Shown: positions 7,846 through 18,002, counted from the stretch's first letter. The stretch: DNA of 64,000 bases from Lactobacillus kimbladii (GCF_000970755.1 NZ_KQ034007.1:1885491-1949490), one strand, 5' to 3'. Made by a program: numbers and translations. Notes: generated by a model not told the origin, from the letters alone.

Positions 7846-9462
7846 ATGACACCATGGTGGAAAAATGCAGTAATTTATCAGATCTATCCCAAGTCTTTCC
7901 AAGACAGTAACGGTGACGGTATTGGAGACCTGCCCGGCATTATGAGTCACTTGGATTATTTGCAAAAATTGGGGATCGATGCAATTTGGCTTTCGCCAAT
8001 TTACAAATCTCCCGGCATCGATAATGGTTATGATATTGCTGATTATGAAGCAATTGATCCGCAATATGGCACCATGCAAGACATGGATAAGTTGATTTGC
8101 GAGGCTAAAAAACGCGGCATTCGGATCATCATGGATTTAGTTGTTAATCATACCTCTGATCAACATCAATGGTTTATTGAGGCACGCAAAAGTAAAGATA
8201 ATCCTTACCGTGATTTTTACATCTGGCGTGATCCTGTTGCCGGTCATGAACCTAACGATTTAAAATCTGACTTTTCAGGTTCTGCTTGGCAATTTGATGC
8301 TCAAACCGGTCAATATTATTTGCACTTTTTTGCCCCGCAACAACCAGATTTAAATTGGCAAAATCCACAATTACGACACAAAATATACGACATGATGAAC
8401 TTCTGGCTTGATAAAGGCATTGGCGGCTTCCGCATGGACGTAATTGAACTGATTGGCAAAGAGCCTGATCGCAAAATTCGCGAAAATGGTCCACAGCTTC
8501 ATCATTATATTCAGGAAATGAACCAAGCAGTTTTAGCTAACCGCGACGTAGTCACTGTTGGTGAGACCTGGAGTGCCGACCTTGACAGTGCCCGCAAGTA
8601 TTCTGATCCTGACCGGCATGAACTCTCCATGATTTTTCAATTTGAAGATCAGAATATTGATAAACAACTGGGAAAACCAAAATGGGATCTCAAGCCCTTT
8701 AAAGCCAGCGATCTTAAAAAGGTTTTAGTTAAATGGCAGACACAAATCGATTATAATCATGGCTGGAATAGTTTATTTTGGGAAAACCATGACCTTCCCC
8801 GTGTCATTTCACGTTGGGGTGATGACGGCAAATACCGCGTACAATCTGCCAAAATGTTTGGCATTGCCTTACATTTAATGCGTGGTACTCCGTATATTTA
8901 TAATGGTGAAGAAATTGGTATGACTAACTGCCCAGTCAAAGATATCTCTGAAGTTGAAGACCTCGAAAGTATCAATATGTATAATGAGCGACTCAAGCAA
9001 GGGTATACTAAAGAAGAACTGATCCGATCAATCAATACCAAAGGGCGCGACAATGCGCGCAGGCCAATGCAATGGTCAGCAGCTTCTGCTGCTGGCTTTA
9101 CTACCGGGACGCCTTGGCTAGCACTTAATCCCAATTATCAGGATATTAACGTTCAAGCCGCTTTGGCTGACCCACAATCAGTTTTTTATACCTATCAAAA
9201 ACTCATTAAATTACGTCATGAAAACGAAATTATCACTAATGGCAGCTTCACTCCTGTTTCCGCCAGCCCTAGCGTCTTGGCTTATTACCGTGAACTCGCT
9301 GGTAAGCGCTGGTTAGTTGTTGCCAATTTGACAGGCAGCATTGAACAGTTTTCTGCACCAGATAAAATTAACCAGGTTTTAATTAGTAACTATAATGCAC
9401 CGCAATCACTTAATAACATTAACTTAAGGCCATATGAAGCCTTCGCTGTGGTCGTAAAATAA
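7846..9462 (+). CDS. dexB: Glucan 1,6-alpha-glucosidase (DexB-like, GH13_31)
   Basis: A 538-residue intracellular enzyme that removes glucose from the non-reducing end of alpha-1,6-linked oligosaccharides such as isomaltooligosaccharides or panose. GH13 motifs: DLVVNH (97-102), GGFRMDVIELIGK with nucleophile Asp198, VGETWS with acid/base Glu240, and ENHD with the stabilising Asp316. Val199 after the nucleophile marks alpha-1,6-specific members. No signal peptide, so substrates must be imported, probably by MalEFGK. The start at 7846 has AAAGGAG upstream; an earlier in-frame codon (7828) lies before that site and is rejected. A MalR-type operator and a cre-like site flank its promoter, linking it to the mal locus 10 kb away. 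The close match to lactobacillar and streptococcal DexB makes oligo-1,6-glucosidase (MalL) the less likely name. Confidence 0.88.
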   Translation: MTPWWKNAVIYQIYPKSFQDSNGDGIGDLPGIMSHLDYLQKLGIDAIWLSPIYKSPGIDNGYDIADYEAIDPQYGTMQDMDKLICEAKKRGIRIIMDLVVNHTSDQHQWFIEARKSKDNPYRDFYIWRDPVAGHEPNDLKSDFSGSAWQFDAQTGQYYLHFFAPQQPDLNWQNPQLRHKIYDMMNFWLDKGIGGFRMDVIELIGKEPDRKIRENGPQLHHYIQEMNQAVLANRDVVTVGETWSADLDSARKYSDPDRHELSMIFQFEDQNIDKQLGKPKWDLKPFKASDLKKVLVKWQTQIDYNHGWNSLFWENHDLPRVISRWGDDGKYRVQSAKMFGIALHLMRGTPYIYNGEEIGMTNCPVKDISEVEDLESINMYNERLKQGYTKEELIRSINTKGRDNARRPMQWSAASAAGFTTGTPWLALNPNYQDINVQAALADPQSVFYTYQKLIKLRHENEIITNGSFTPVSASPSVLAYYRELAGKRWLVVANLTGSIEQFSAPDKINQVLISNYNAPQSLNNINLRPYEAFAVVVK

Positions 9463-9479
9463 AAACAGTATTTACGTGA

Positions 9480-9520
9480 AAAATACCCCCAAATTTGTTC
9501 TAAATTTAGGGGTATTATTG
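9480..9520. terminator. Hairpin terminator between convergent genes
   Basis: AATACCCC and GGGGTATT, extended by AAATTT on both sides of the loop, give a long stem between dexB (+) and the macrodomain gene (-). The T-run is short, so strength is uncertain. The remaining 110 bases before the next gene show nothing recognisable. Confidence 0.65.
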
Positions 9521-9628
9521 TGGCTGAATCATCAAAATAAGATGTAGCAACTAAAGGGATGGTTCGATGTCAGGAAGATTAATTTTCGAAAAGCAATTGA
9601 AAGCAACTTTTTTAATTTATACGCAAGC

Positions 9629-10135
9629 CTATTTTTTAACTTCTGCTCGGTATAATTCTGCCGTTTTGGCATCAAAGGCACACATAATAACTTTCATTTG
9701 ATAGTCAGAATGCTCCGTAAGCCAATTTTGCACGGCAGTAAAAGCAATATGGGCAGCTGGTGCAGCCGGAAAACCGTAAGCTCCTGTAGAAATTGCCGGA
9801 AAAGCAATACTATGCAGGTTATGATCTCTAGCTAAAGCTAACGAGTTTATATAACAGTCTTTTAATAACTCATTATCTTGTTTAGAACCAGAATAAATTG
9901 GCCCCACGGTATGAATGACAAACTTAGCAGGTAACTTGTATCCTTTGGTAATCTTAGCCTGACCCGTTTCACAGCCATGAAGCTGGCGACACTCTGCCAA
10001 TAATTCAGGCCCGGCTGCCTTGTGTATTGCCCCATCAACACCCAGGCCACCTAACAATGTCTTATTGGCAGCATTAACAATTGCATCTAACGTTAATTTA
10101 GTTATATCCCCTTGAACAATTTTGATATTTTTCAT
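9629..10135 (-). CDS. Macrodomain protein, O-acetyl-ADP-ribose deacetylase-like (YmdB/MacroD type)
   Basis: 168 residues, a single macrodomain. It would bind ADP-ribose and probably hydrolyse O-acetyl-ADP-ribose or remove mono-ADP-ribose from proteins. Visible motifs: GDIT (residues 9-12), [19 protein letters not shown] (20-38) with the Asn and Asp used in MacroD-type catalysis, HTVGPIY (75-81), and the phosphate loop [11 protein letters not shown] (113-123). The usual GGGG stretch reads GGLG here. It lies downstream of the mal operon terminator, so it has its own transcript. A partner sirtuin or ADP-ribosyltransferase is not seen nearby. It should not be confused with the Fic (AMPylating) proteins 17 kb away. 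Confidence 0.87.
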   Translation of the reverse strand: MKNIKIVQGDITKLTLDAIVNAANKTLLGGLGVDGAIHKAAGPELLAECRQLHGCETGQAKITKGYKLPAKFVIHTVGPIYSGSKQDNELLKDCYINSLALARDHNLHSIAFPAISTGAYGFPAAPAAHIAFTAVQNWLTEHSDYQMKVIMCAFDAKTAELYRAEVKK

Positions 10136-10186
10136 AAACTTGGCCTCTTTTTTATTTCATTTTAAGCCCAAATTATTTTTTTGCCA

Positions 10187-10223
10187 AAACAAAAAATGCG
10201 ACTCATGTGAGCCGCATTTTTCT
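10187..10223 (-). terminator. Terminator of the mapA-malG operon
   Basis: AAAAATGCG and CGCATTTTT arms with an inner CTC/GAG pair; on the minus strand the hairpin is followed by TTTTTTGTTTT. Confidence 0.8.
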
Positions 10224-10232
10224 TACTAAGTC

Positions 10233-11090
10233 CTATCCCTTTTCTGCACCAGCAGTAATACCGTTGACGTAAAACTTCTGCATGAAGACGAATAAGATCG
10301 TGATTGGAATAGCGATAATCACACAACCAGCAACAAACTCCGCAAAGTACGCGGTAGCATTGCCCTTAGTGTTGTGCACCATGTTATAAAGTCCGTACGC
10401 AATTGTGTATGTTTTAGGATTGCCTGAGGTTGACAAAATAATTCCCGAGAAAATAAAGTCAGTCCACGGACCAATAAAGGCTGTTAAAGCAGTGTAAACT
10501 ATCATAGGCTTAGCTAATGGCAAATCAACGTGCATGAAGATTTGCCATTTAGTGGCCCCGTCAATTTCAGCTGCTTCATCAATTGAAAATGGTACCGTGT
10601 CAAAGAAGCCTTTGGCAACGTAGAATCCCAGTCCGGCGCCACCGACATATACCAGTAGCAGGCCGCCCAGGTTTAACATGTTTAAGCCCTTTAAAATGTA
10701 ATAAAGAGCGATCATTGACATAAATCCAGGAAACATGCCCAAGACCAGTGCAATCTGCATGAACGGCTTTCTAAACGAAAAGCGTAACCGTGACAAAACA
10801 TAAGCAACTGAAATCGTTAAAAAAGTAGAAATGATCATTGATAGTATAGAAACAATCAATGTGTTAATAATCCAGCTGACTAGTGGGTACTGTGAATTAG
10901 TAAAAATACCAATGTAGTTGTCAAAAGTAAATTTGTCAGGCCAAAAAGTTGAAACAAATCCCGTATCATTATAGGAAAAACTGGCTAATATTATCCAGAT
11001 AATTGGCAAAATCCAAACCACAGCCAGGATAATCAATAATAGGTAACGAAAAATGAGTGAAAGGCGTTTTTGATTTTGATATGATTTCAT
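10233..11090 (-). CDS. malG: Maltodextrin ABC transporter permease MalG
   Basis: 285 residues with six predicted membrane spans, the first at about residues 15-35. The permease EAA loop reads EAAEIDGATKWQIF (about 187-200) and contacts the ATPase MalK. It forms the channel with MalF for maltose and maltodextrins handed over by MalE. It is the last gene of the operon, 2 bases from malF, with a terminator directly after. Confidence 0.92.
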   Translation of the reverse strand: MKSYQNQKRLSLIFRYLLLIILAVVWILPIIWIILASFSYNDTGFVSTFWPDKFTFDNYIGIFTNSQYPLVSWIINTLIVSILSMIISTFLTISVAYVLSRLRFSFRKPFMQIALVLGMFPGFMSMIALYYILKGLNMLNLGGLLLVYVGGAGLGFYVAKGFFDTVPFSIDEAAEIDGATKWQIFMHVDLPLAKPMIVYTALTAFIGPWTDFIFSGIILSTSGNPKTYTIAYGLYNMVHNTKGNATAYFAEFVAGCVIIAIPITILFVFMQKFYVNGITAGAEKG

Positions 11091-11092
11091 TT

Positions 11093-12451
11093 TTAGCCCT
11101 CCTTAAAAGCATTGGTATGGCGGTATGCAATTAATGAAAATACCGCACTGATAATAAAGATGAGGATACCCAAGACCGCTGACGCATTGTAGCGCTGCTC
11201 CTGACCAAAGGTTAAGTTGTACAGCCACGTTACCAACAGGTCGGTAGAACCAGCACCATTATACTTGTTATTCATTGGTGCTCCTCCAGTTAACAGGAAG
11301 ATCACGTTAAAGTTATTAATATTACCAATAAACTGTTGAATAAGAGAAGGTGCCATCACAAATAATATTTGTGGAAAAGTAATTGACTTGAATACCTGTA
11401 GTGCATTAGCACCATCGATTTTTGCGGCTTCAATTTGATCGGTTGGCAAATTTTGAATAATCGCAGTCGAAACCAGCATTGAAACTGGAATACCGATCCA
11501 CATATTAACAATAATAACCGTTATTCGTGCTACCAAAGGTGAGGCTTGACTGTCAATAAAATGTAGCGGATGAGAAATCCAGCCGATATTCATTAAGATA
11601 TTGTTGAGTGCGCCCTGATAATCTAAGAACTGAGCCATCATTAACAAAGAAACAAACTGAGGTACAGCCCAGACAATCACAAAGATTGTCCGCCAGAAGC
11701 CTTTATGTTTTATTCCTTTAGATTCAATCAGTAAGGCAAGCAAAACTCCAAAAAAGAATGTTGTTGCCGTAGCAGCTACCGCCCAGACGAGTGTCCAACC
11801 CAAAACCGGGAAGAACGTGCCTGAGAGGTCACCACTAAGGACATTGCCAAAAGCTTGAAACCCTGTCCAAGAAAAGGCAATTGGGTGTTGCCGGTTATAG
11901 TTGGTAAACGCCATTGAAATCATAAAGATTGTTGGCAAAATGGTGAAGCAGAGAATACCAATAATTGGAAAAGTCATCAGAGTATCATGCAAACGAGAAT
12001 CAAACAAGTTTGCCAGTTCTTCTTTATTGGTTAAAATATGTTTACCATCCCGCTTGAGCACATAATTTTTTCTGGTAGAGCGCAGGTTGACAATGTATAA
12101 GTAGACCATTGCAATGCATACAATTATTGCCAGTAAGCCAAACAAAAGAATCAAAACTGAATTTGAAGGTTGCTTGGTAATATAAACGCCTTGGGCGCTA
12201 TCATAAACAACCTTTTTATTTTTAATTGGTCCCAAATTTGACAACATACTAATTGCGGATATGCCACTAAAAACAAACCAAACAATAAAGGCTATTTCTG
12301 CCAGCAATAATGCTATGCCTTTTACCCATTGCTTATTTGCCAGAGCATTGGAACCCATGAAAAAGAATGATAATTTGGTAGCAATATTGCCTTTAGACCA
12401 TACTTCCTTAAAGGTTGCTTCAGGTGCCGCATGTTTTTTCTTCCTAAACAT
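11093..12451 (-). CDS. malF: Maltodextrin ABC transporter permease MalF
   Basis: 452 residues, the usual length for a lactobacillar MalF with an extended N-terminus. Two hydrophobic segments near the start (about 45-70 and 105-125) precede the conserved permease core. The EAA loop is EAAKIDGANALQVF (about 335-348). It pairs with MalG in the membrane. It is separated from malE by a hairpin that may reduce readthrough, and touches malG. Confidence 0.92.
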   Translation of the reverse strand: MFRKKKHAAPEATFKEVWSKGNIATKLSFFFMGSNALANKQWVKGIALLLAEIAFIVWFVFSGISAISMLSNLGPIKNKKVVYDSAQGVYITKQPSNSVLILLFGLLAIIVCIAMVYLYIVNLRSTRKNYVLKRDGKHILTNKEELANLFDSRLHDTLMTFPIIGILCFTILPTIFMISMAFTNYNRQHPIAFSWTGFQAFGNVLSGDLSGTFFPVLGWTLVWAVAATATTFFFGVLLALLIESKGIKHKGFWRTIFVIVWAVPQFVSLLMMAQFLDYQGALNNILMNIGWISHPLHFIDSQASPLVARITVIIVNMWIGIPVSMLVSTAIIQNLPTDQIEAAKIDGANALQVFKSITFPQILFVMAPSLIQQFIGNINNFNVIFLLTGGAPMNNKYNGAGSTDLLVTWLYNLTFGQEQRYNASAVLGILIFIISAVFSLIAYRHTNAFKEG

Positions 12452-12469
12452 AATTCTTCCTCTTCTTGA

Positions 12470-12503
12470 ACAAAAAGGCTGGGCACTACTTGTCCAACCT
12501 TTA
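12470..12503 (-). terminator. Intercistronic hairpin, likely partial terminator between malE and malF
   Basis: On the minus strand AAAGGTTGG pairs with CCAGCCTTT (one G-T) and is followed by TTTTTG. Placed right after the binding-protein gene, it fits an attenuator that keeps MalE in excess over the permeases, or an mRNA-stabilising hairpin. Confidence 0.55.
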
Positions 12504-12517
12504 AGTAATTTAATTAA

Positions 12518-13741
12518 CTATTTCTTTGATGAGTGCTTAGCTAATTTATCAAGTTGTGCTTTATATTGATCAGGTTTAACTTTACCATCATATGCACCAT
12601 TGATTAGAGGAGGAACATCGTTCCAGAAGACAGACATTTGTGGTAATTTCGGCATTAAGACTGAATTGCCAGGTTTAGACATTTCAGTTACCGCATCAGC
12701 AACTGGATCATTCTTAATTACTGGGTCATTAACTGCTTCCTTAAGAACAGGGATTTGACCAGCTTCTTTGTGCGCAATTAATTGTGACTTTTTGTCTGTA
12801 ATAAATGCTGCTAATTGTGATGCAGCCTTAGGGTTCTTAGTATGAGCATTAACAGCGAACCCTTCGATTCCCAAAAAGGCCTGCATTTGCACATTCTTGC
12901 CACCAACATTAATCATTGGGTACTTGGCAACAGCAAAGTTTTTACCTAAAATCTTCTTAATGTTAGCAGCGTTCCAAGGACCATCCAAGATGGCTTGAGC
13001 GTTGCCCTTCTTTAATTGGTTCAAAGCATTAGAGGTCTGCATTACGCCCTTATTATTCTTTTGCTCTGCAAACCACTTCAATGCGTTAACGCCTTTAGCA
13101 GAATTAAAGGTTGAGCCCTTTAAATCTTCACCACTGTCACCATAAAGCTTTGTACCAGCAGAGAAGAATACCGGCCACATAACATAAGCGTTAGTAAAGT
13201 CTGTTGCCACAACTCCCTTAGAAGTTAAAGTCTTCCAGTCTTTTACATCGCTTGCTGACAATTTAGACTTGTTGTAATAAATTGTTTGTGCCTGTTGTGC
13301 ATAAGGATAAGCATAGATCTTGCCCTTCCAAGTTACACCTTTAGCTGCAACGTCAATGTAATTAGATTTAATATTGTTACTGTCTTTTGGTGACAGAGGA
13401 TTAATATAACCGGAATCTGCCATTTGACCTAATTGATCATTAGGTGCTTCAAAAACATCGGCTGCTTTTGAAGGGTCCTTGCCCACATCAGTTTTGGCAT
13501 TAGCTGATCCGGTTGGATTTTGTGTAACGCGAACTGAAATATTCTTATGTGATTTAGTAAAATCACTGGCAATTTTCTTATAATACGATACTTGGTTAGT
13601 ATCAACCCATAAAGTCAGCTTGGTATTTTGATTACTGCTACTGCTTGATGAGGAATCTGATTTACTATTAGAACACGCTGCAAGTGACATTGCAGCTAAA
13701 ACTGCTGTACTTCCTAAAGCTACTTTCTTCCAAATACTCAT
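12518..13741 (-). CDS. malE: Maltodextrin-binding lipoprotein MalE
   Basis: 407 residues. The signal peptide ends in a lipobox (MSLAACS, Cys23), so it is lipid-anchored outside the membrane. The mature part starts with a Ser/Asn-rich tether and continues as a family 1 solute-binding protein (KLTLWVDTNQVSYYKK near residue 42). It captures maltose/maltodextrins for MalFG. The start has AGGAGGT upstream. The gene lies 70 bases after malK without a clear terminator, so it probably belongs to the mapA transcript. Strict maltodextrin specificity is inferred from the neighbours. Confidence 0.92.
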   Translation of the reverse strand: MSIWKKVALGSTAVLAAMSLAACSNSKSDSSSSSSSNQNTKLTLWVDTNQVSYYKKIASDFTKSHKNISVRVTQNPTGSANAKTDVGKDPSKAADVFEAPNDQLGQMADSGYINPLSPKDSNNIKSNYIDVAAKGVTWKGKIYAYPYAQQAQTIYYNKSKLSASDVKDWKTLTSKGVVATDFTNAYVMWPVFFSAGTKLYGDSGEDLKGSTFNSAKGVNALKWFAEQKNNKGVMQTSNALNQLKKGNAQAILDGPWNAANIKKILGKNFAVAKYPMINVGGKNVQMQAFLGIEGFAVNAHTKNPKAASQLAAFITDKKSQLIAHKEAGQIPVLKEAVNDPVIKNDPVADAVTEMSKPGNSVLMPKLPQMSVFWNDVPPLINGAYDGKVKPDQYKAQLDKLAKHSSKK

Positions 13742-13811
13742 GTTATTTACCTCCTAATATAAAACAACATGTTTTTATATCAATGACAACTAAAGCCACT
13801 GATTTTATTCC

Positions 13812-14918
13812 CTAATTAACTACCGCCAAGGTTGTATCCTTGTCGAAAAAGTGTGCTTTGTTCAAATCAAAGCCCATCTTGACTTTTTGCCCTGGCTGAT
13901 AAACATCGCGGGCATTGATGTTAGCAACAAACTCAGTTTCATCTACTCTTTGGTAAAGCTGAATAGTCGCTCCCAAGAGTTCAGAAACAACGACTTCAGA
14001 TTCGACCACCGCATCAGGCCAAGTTTCTAAAAAGGCCTCTTCTGCGTGAATATCCTCTGGCCGAACGCCCAGTATCAAGTCGCGGTCATTATATCCCTGC
14101 TCATTAAGCAGTTTTGACTTACCTTCAGGTATCCCCAGATTAAGACCCTTGCCATCAGATACCTGACCATCGTGATAGTGGACATTAAAGAAATTCATTT
14201 GCGGTGATCCAATAAAGCCAGCGACAAATTGGTTGACCGGATGGTTATATACTTCCTGCGGTGTACCAATCTGTTCAATTTTACCAACTGACATTACCAC
14301 TACCCGATCAGCCAAGGTCATAGCTTCAGTCTGATCATGAGTAACGTAAATTGTAGTTGTCCCTAAGTTCTGGTGCAGCTTGGCAATCTCTGCCCGCATG
14401 GAAACACGCAGTTTCGCATCCAAGTTGGACAGCGGCTCATCCATCAAGAAGATAGGTGCATCCCGCACAATTGCACGTCCCAGAGCAACTCTTTGCCTCT
14501 GACCACCAGAAAGTTCTGCCGGCTTTTTATCCAAATATTCACGCAAATTAAGAATCTTGGCAGCATTTTGTACCCTTTTATCAATCTCATCTTTATGATA
14601 ATGGCGCAGTTTTAAGCCGAATGCCATATTATCGTAAATTGACATGTGCGGATAAAGCGCGTAATTTTGGAAAACCATGGCAATGTGACGGTCTTTGGGT
14701 GCTACATCATTCATTACCTTGTGATCAATTTCAAGAGTACCTTCGCTAATATCCTCTAATCCCGCAATCATTCTTAAAGTAGTTGATTTACCGCAACCTG
14801 AGGGGCCGACAAAAACAATGAATTCTTTATCTTTAATGTGTAAATCAAAGTCTTTCACTGAATAGTGATCATTGCCTTCATATTTTTTACACATATGGTT
14901 TAAGTCAACTTCAACCAT
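13812..14918 (-). CDS. malK: Sugar ABC transporter ATPase (MalK/MsmK)
   Basis: 368 residues. Walker [10 protein letters not shown] (38-46), Q-loop QNYALYPH (about 84-91), signature LSGGQRQR (about 136-143), Walker B IFLMDEP, and a C-terminal regulatory TOBE-type domain (about 240-368). It powers MalFG, and MsmK-like ATPases can also serve other sugar importers. It starts 4 bases after pgmB, so the two are translationally close. The maltodextrin role follows from its place between pgmB and malE. Confidence 0.92.
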   Translation of the reverse strand: MVEVDLNHMCKKYEGNDHYSVKDFDLHIKDKEFIVFVGPSGCGKSTTLRMIAGLEDISEGTLEIDHKVMNDVAPKDRHIAMVFQNYALYPHMSIYDNMAFGLKLRHYHKDEIDKRVQNAAKILNLREYLDKKPAELSGGQRQRVALGRAIVRDAPIFLMDEPLSNLDAKLRVSMRAEIAKLHQNLGTTTIYVTHDQTEAMTLADRVVVMSVGKIEQIGTPQEVYNHPVNQFVAGFIGSPQMNFFNVHYHDGQVSDGKGLNLGIPEGKSKLLNEQGYNDRDLILGVRPEDIHAEEAFLETWPDAVVESEVVVSELLGATIQLYQRVDETEFVANINARDVYQPGQKVKMGFDLNKAHFFDKDTTLAVVN

Positions 14919-14922
14919 ATCT

Positions 14923-15600
14923 TTAACCTACCTTCTTATTATTTTTCTTAAATACAGCCACAATTTGATCCAGCTTTAATTCTTTTGTAGATTTAACGAT
15001 ATAATCAGCTCCTTTAAGTATTTGTTTATCTCCAATTCCTACTGCAAACTGGTGCGCAGCCTTAATTGCTGCAACACCGGCAGCTGCATCTTCAAAGCTA
15101 ATTACTTCATCATTATGCAACTGCAATAATTGCTGTGCTTTTTGATAAATTTCCGGATCCGGCTTGCCGCGTTTCAGCAAAGCAGGATTAACAATTTGAT
15201 CAAATTGACTAGCAATACCCAGCTTACTCAAGATTTTGGGAGCATTTTTAGAAGCAGAAGCAATACACATTGTCAGACCTGCTTTTTTGGCATCTGCTAA
15301 TAATGCTGTAATTCCGGGCAAAATATCAGCTGGCGTCATGGTTTCGACCTGCTCTAAAAACTTTTCATTTTTTTCTGCCGCAAATTCTTCTTTTTGGGTC
15401 TCAGTGTACTTACTTTCCTGCTTGCCATACTTCAGAATTAAATTAAGAGAATCCATCCGTGATATTCCCCGCAGAGAATCTAACTGCACGCTGGTTAATT
15501 TAATTCCCAGTTCTTGAGCTAAATTATTCCACGCTGCCAGGTGAAATTTGGCTGAATCTGTCAGCACACCATCTAAATCAAAAATCAGGCCTTTAAGCAA
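14923..15600 (-). CDS. pgmB: Beta-phosphoglucomutase
   Basis: 225 residues, HAD superfamily. The catalytic motif FDLDGVLTD (residues 7-15) supplies the phosphorylated Asp8 and the acid/base Asp10; the typical cap follows, and FEDAAAGV (about 168-175) is the metal-binding motif IV. It converts beta-glucose-1-phosphate, released by MapA, to glucose-6-phosphate. Its start overlaps the end of mapA by 16 bases, which couples synthesis of the two enzymes of one pathway. Confidence 0.94.
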   Translation of the reverse strand: MLKGLIFDLDGVLTDSAKFHLAAWNNLAQELGIKLTSVQLDSLRGISRMDSLNLILKYGKQESKYTETQKEEFAAEKNEKFLEQVETMTPADILPGITALLADAKKAGLTMCIASASKNAPKILSKLGIASQFDQIVNPALLKRGKPDPEIYQKAQQLLQLHNDEVISFEDAAAGVAAIKAAHQFAVGIGDKQILKGADYIVKSTKELKLDQIVAVFKKNNKKVG

Positions 15601-17858
15601 TTTTGTTCACCCTCTTTTAAAGTAACCTTTTGCTCTTTAACTAAAATCGTTAGTTCCTTTCCGCTAATTAACGTAATGCGTGTCTCCTGCTGCGTCACTT
15701 CTACCTGAATTAAGCGGCCGCGATAATTAATTTTAAAACTATACCCGGTCCAATTATCTGGCACAAAAGGATTAAATCTCAATTGATTGTGACCATAACG
15801 CATGCCGGCAAATCCCTGGACTATTGCCAGCCAAGAACCGCTCATTGAAGTAATGTGCAGGCCGTCATCTGTATCATTATTGTAGTTATCGAGATCTAGG
15901 CGGGCCGTGCGTTCATAAAATTCTACTGACTGCTTTTTACGCCCTAATTCCGCGGCCAAAATTGAATGGATACAGGCAGAAAGTGAACTTTCATGTACCG
16001 TCAACGGCTCATAAAATGCAAAGTTACGCTCTTTTTGCTCCTTGGTAAACCTGTCATCCAAGTAATAAATACCCTGCAATACATCGGCCTGCTTGATGAA
16101 AGGTGACCGTAAGATTTTATCCCAAGACCAATGCTGATTTATTGGTCTTTGGTCAAGCGGAATTTCTGTGGCTGGTCTAATATCTTTATCCAAAAAATCA
16201 TCTTGCTGCAAGAAAATGCCGCGTTCTTTATCTTCAGGCAAATAAATATTTTCAATAATGTCCTGCCATTTTGCCTGTTCTTCTTTAGTTACGTTTAAAC
16301 GCTCTTGGGCAGCCTTATCCGCAAGTGGCAGTCGCTCTAAAGTATATTGCAGTACCCATTGCGCCATAATGTTGGTAAACCAATTATTATTAACATTATT
16401 GTCGTATTCATCAGGTCCTGTTACTCCGTGAATAACATATTTCTGTCGCCACTTGGAATAATGGACTCGATCAGCCCAAAATCTGGCAGTGCCTACCAGG
16501 ACATCCATGCCTTCGTTCTTAACGTATGATTCGTCTCCCGTATAACTAGTATATCGTTTAATTGCAAAGGGAATATCTTCATTACGGTGTATTTCTTCAA
16601 AAGTAATTTCCCACTCGTTATGACATTCAATCCCGTTAAAGGTTACCATCGGGAAAAGCGCTCCGGCTAAGCCTTGCTGCTGGGCGTTATAATAGGCACC
16701 GTCAAGTTGATCATGCCTGTATTGTAATAGCGCCCGCGTGACATTTGGCTTAGTAATACAAAGGTACATCGGAAAGATAAAAGCCTCTGTGTCCCAATAT
16801 GTGGCTCCCCCATATTTTTCACCAGTAAAACCTTTAGGACCGATATTAAGCCTCTTGTCTTCACCGTAATACGTCATGAATAACTGTAAAATGTTAAAAC
16901 GAATACCCTGTTGCGCTTCATCATTACCAGTAATAACTACATCACTTTTAGTCCAGCGATCCTGCCAAACCGCAGTATGATCGGCCAAATTTTCTGCAAA
17001 ACTTTTTGATTGCAATTGTTGCATCAACTTATCCGCACGATCACTTTGCTTTTCGGGTGCTACATCACGACTGGTAATTACGATCACATCTTTTTCCAAA
17101 GTGTAACTTTCTCCGGCATTTAAAGTAACTGCCAACTTCTCACTTAACTTTGCAGTTGCAGTTTTAACAGTACCCTTAACAATATGATTATTATTTCTCA
17201 GGCCTGCTTTTAATAAAACCGTAAACTGGGGCACATCGTAAGGATTAGGCTTGGTTATAACTTGAATAGAACGCTTTGCAGCATTCTCATTGCAGCTAAG
17301 CCAAAAATGTTCATTATAGTTACTGTCTTCATTAGTAACTGTGCCGTCAAGCGTTGAATTAAACTCAATTTCTGCCTGACCTGCAAGTACAGTAGCTTTA
17401 ACAGTGATTAAAGCCGCTTCTTTTAACCTAATGTGTAAAAAACGCTGAAATTCAAACTTGACTTTAGTATTTGCACCCTCATAAATAAAACTGCGGCTAA
17501 GCAAGCCTTGATGCATATCTAATTCAAAATAAAAATCTGTAAATTTAATCTTGGCTAAGTCAATTTTTTCATTATTAACTGTGATGCCAATTCCAATAAA
17601 GCTGGGGGCATTAATGCTTTTGCCAAAATATTTCGGATAGCCGTTTTTCCACCAGCCTACTCGCGTTTTATCTGGAAACCAGACACCTGCTAAGTATGTA
17701 CCTTGCAGTTGATCTCCAGAATAGCCTTCTTCAAAATTACCGCGCATCCCCATGTAGTCATTGCCAATCGCAGTAATGCTTTCCTGCAGCCTTTTATCCA
17801 CCGGGGAAAACTTGTGCGTGGCAACTTTCCATGGGTCAACCTCAAAAATTCGTTTCAT
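15585..17858 (-). CDS. mapA: Maltose phosphorylase (GH65)
   Basis: 757 residues, normal for GH65. It splits maltose with inorganic phosphate to glucose and beta-glucose-1-phosphate, saving one ATP per maltose. Visible: the GH65 N-terminal domain, substrate motif GGATYWDTEAF (350-360), HNEWEITFEEIH (413-424), and GVTGPDEYDNNVNNNWFTN (478-496), where Glu484 aligns with the general acid (Glu487) of the L. brevis enzyme. No signal peptide. It is the first gene of the mapA-pgmB-malK-malE-malF-malG transcript; upstream are a cre-like site, a MalR-type operator and a terminator that isolates it from the GH13 genes. Kojibiose or trehalose phosphorylase are possible GH65 alternatives, but the mal context favours maltose. 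Confidence 0.93.
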   Translation of the reverse strand: MKRIFEVDPWKVATHKFSPVDKRLQESITAIGNDYMGMRGNFEEGYSGDQLQGTYLAGVWFPDKTRVGWWKNGYPKYFGKSINAPSFIGIGITVNNEKIDLAKIKFTDFYFELDMHQGLLSRSFIYEGANTKVKFEFQRFLHIRLKEAALITVKATVLAGQAEIEFNSTLDGTVTNEDSNYNEHFWLSCNENAAKRSIQVITKPNPYDVPQFTVLLKAGLRNNNHIVKGTVKTATAKLSEKLAVTLNAGESYTLEKDVIVITSRDVAPEKQSDRADKLMQQLQSKSFAENLADHTAVWQDRWTKSDVVITGNDEAQQGIRFNILQLFMTYYGEDKRLNIGPKGFTGEKYGGATYWDTEAFIFPMYLCITKPNVTRALLQYRHDQLDGAYYNAQQQGLAGALFPMVTFNGIECHNEWEITFEEIHRNEDIPFAIKRYTSYTGDESYVKNEGMDVLVGTARFWADRVHYSKWRQKYVIHGVTGPDEYDNNVNNNWFTNIMAQWVLQYTLERLPLADKAAQERLNVTKEEQAKWQDIIENIYLPEDKERGIFLQQDDFLDKDIRPATEIPLDQRPINQHWSWDKILRSPFIKQADVLQGIYYLDDRFTKEQKERNFAFYEPLTVHESSLSACIHSILAAELGRKKQSVEFYERTARLDLDNYNNDTDDGLHITSMSGSWLAIVQGFAGMRYGHNQLRFNPFVPDNWTGYSFKINYRGRLIQVEVTQQETRITLISGKELTILVKEQKVTLKEGEQNCLKA

Positions 17859-17887
17859 TTACTTTCTCTCCCTCTTTGTGAGGTTTT

Positions 17888-17901
17888 TGTTTACGCTTTC
17901 A
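17888..17901 (-). promoter_or_regulatory. cre-like site upstream of mapA
   Basis: On the minus strand it reads TGAAAGCGTAAACA, 13 of 14 positions of the cre consensus. It is 30 bases from the mapA start codon, fitting CcpA repression of the transporter and phosphorylase operon. Confidence 0.6.
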
Positions 17902-17940
17902 TTATTCGCAAAAACGGGATATTTGGCAATAGCAAAATCG

Positions 17941-17956
17941 CTGTTAACGGTATCAG
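17941..17956 (-). promoter_or_regulatory. MalR-type operator candidate upstream of mapA
   Basis: The minus strand carries TGATACCGTTAACA, a palindrome around CG. It differs from the cre consensus only at position 4 (T for A), a change shared with the sites upstream of dexB and of the GH13 gene at 21406, so the three form their own class. Confidence 0.55.
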
Positions 17957-17963
17957 AATCATG

Positions 17964-17999
17964 TTTAAAAAAACAACTAGCATCAACTAGTTGTTTTTA
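17964..17999 (-). terminator. Terminator after the neopullulanase-like gene
   Basis: AACAACTAG and CTAGTTGTT arms with loop CATCAA; on the minus strand a run of seven T follows. It separates the GH13 pair from the mapA operon. Confidence 0.8.
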
Positions 18000-18002
18000 A
18001 AA

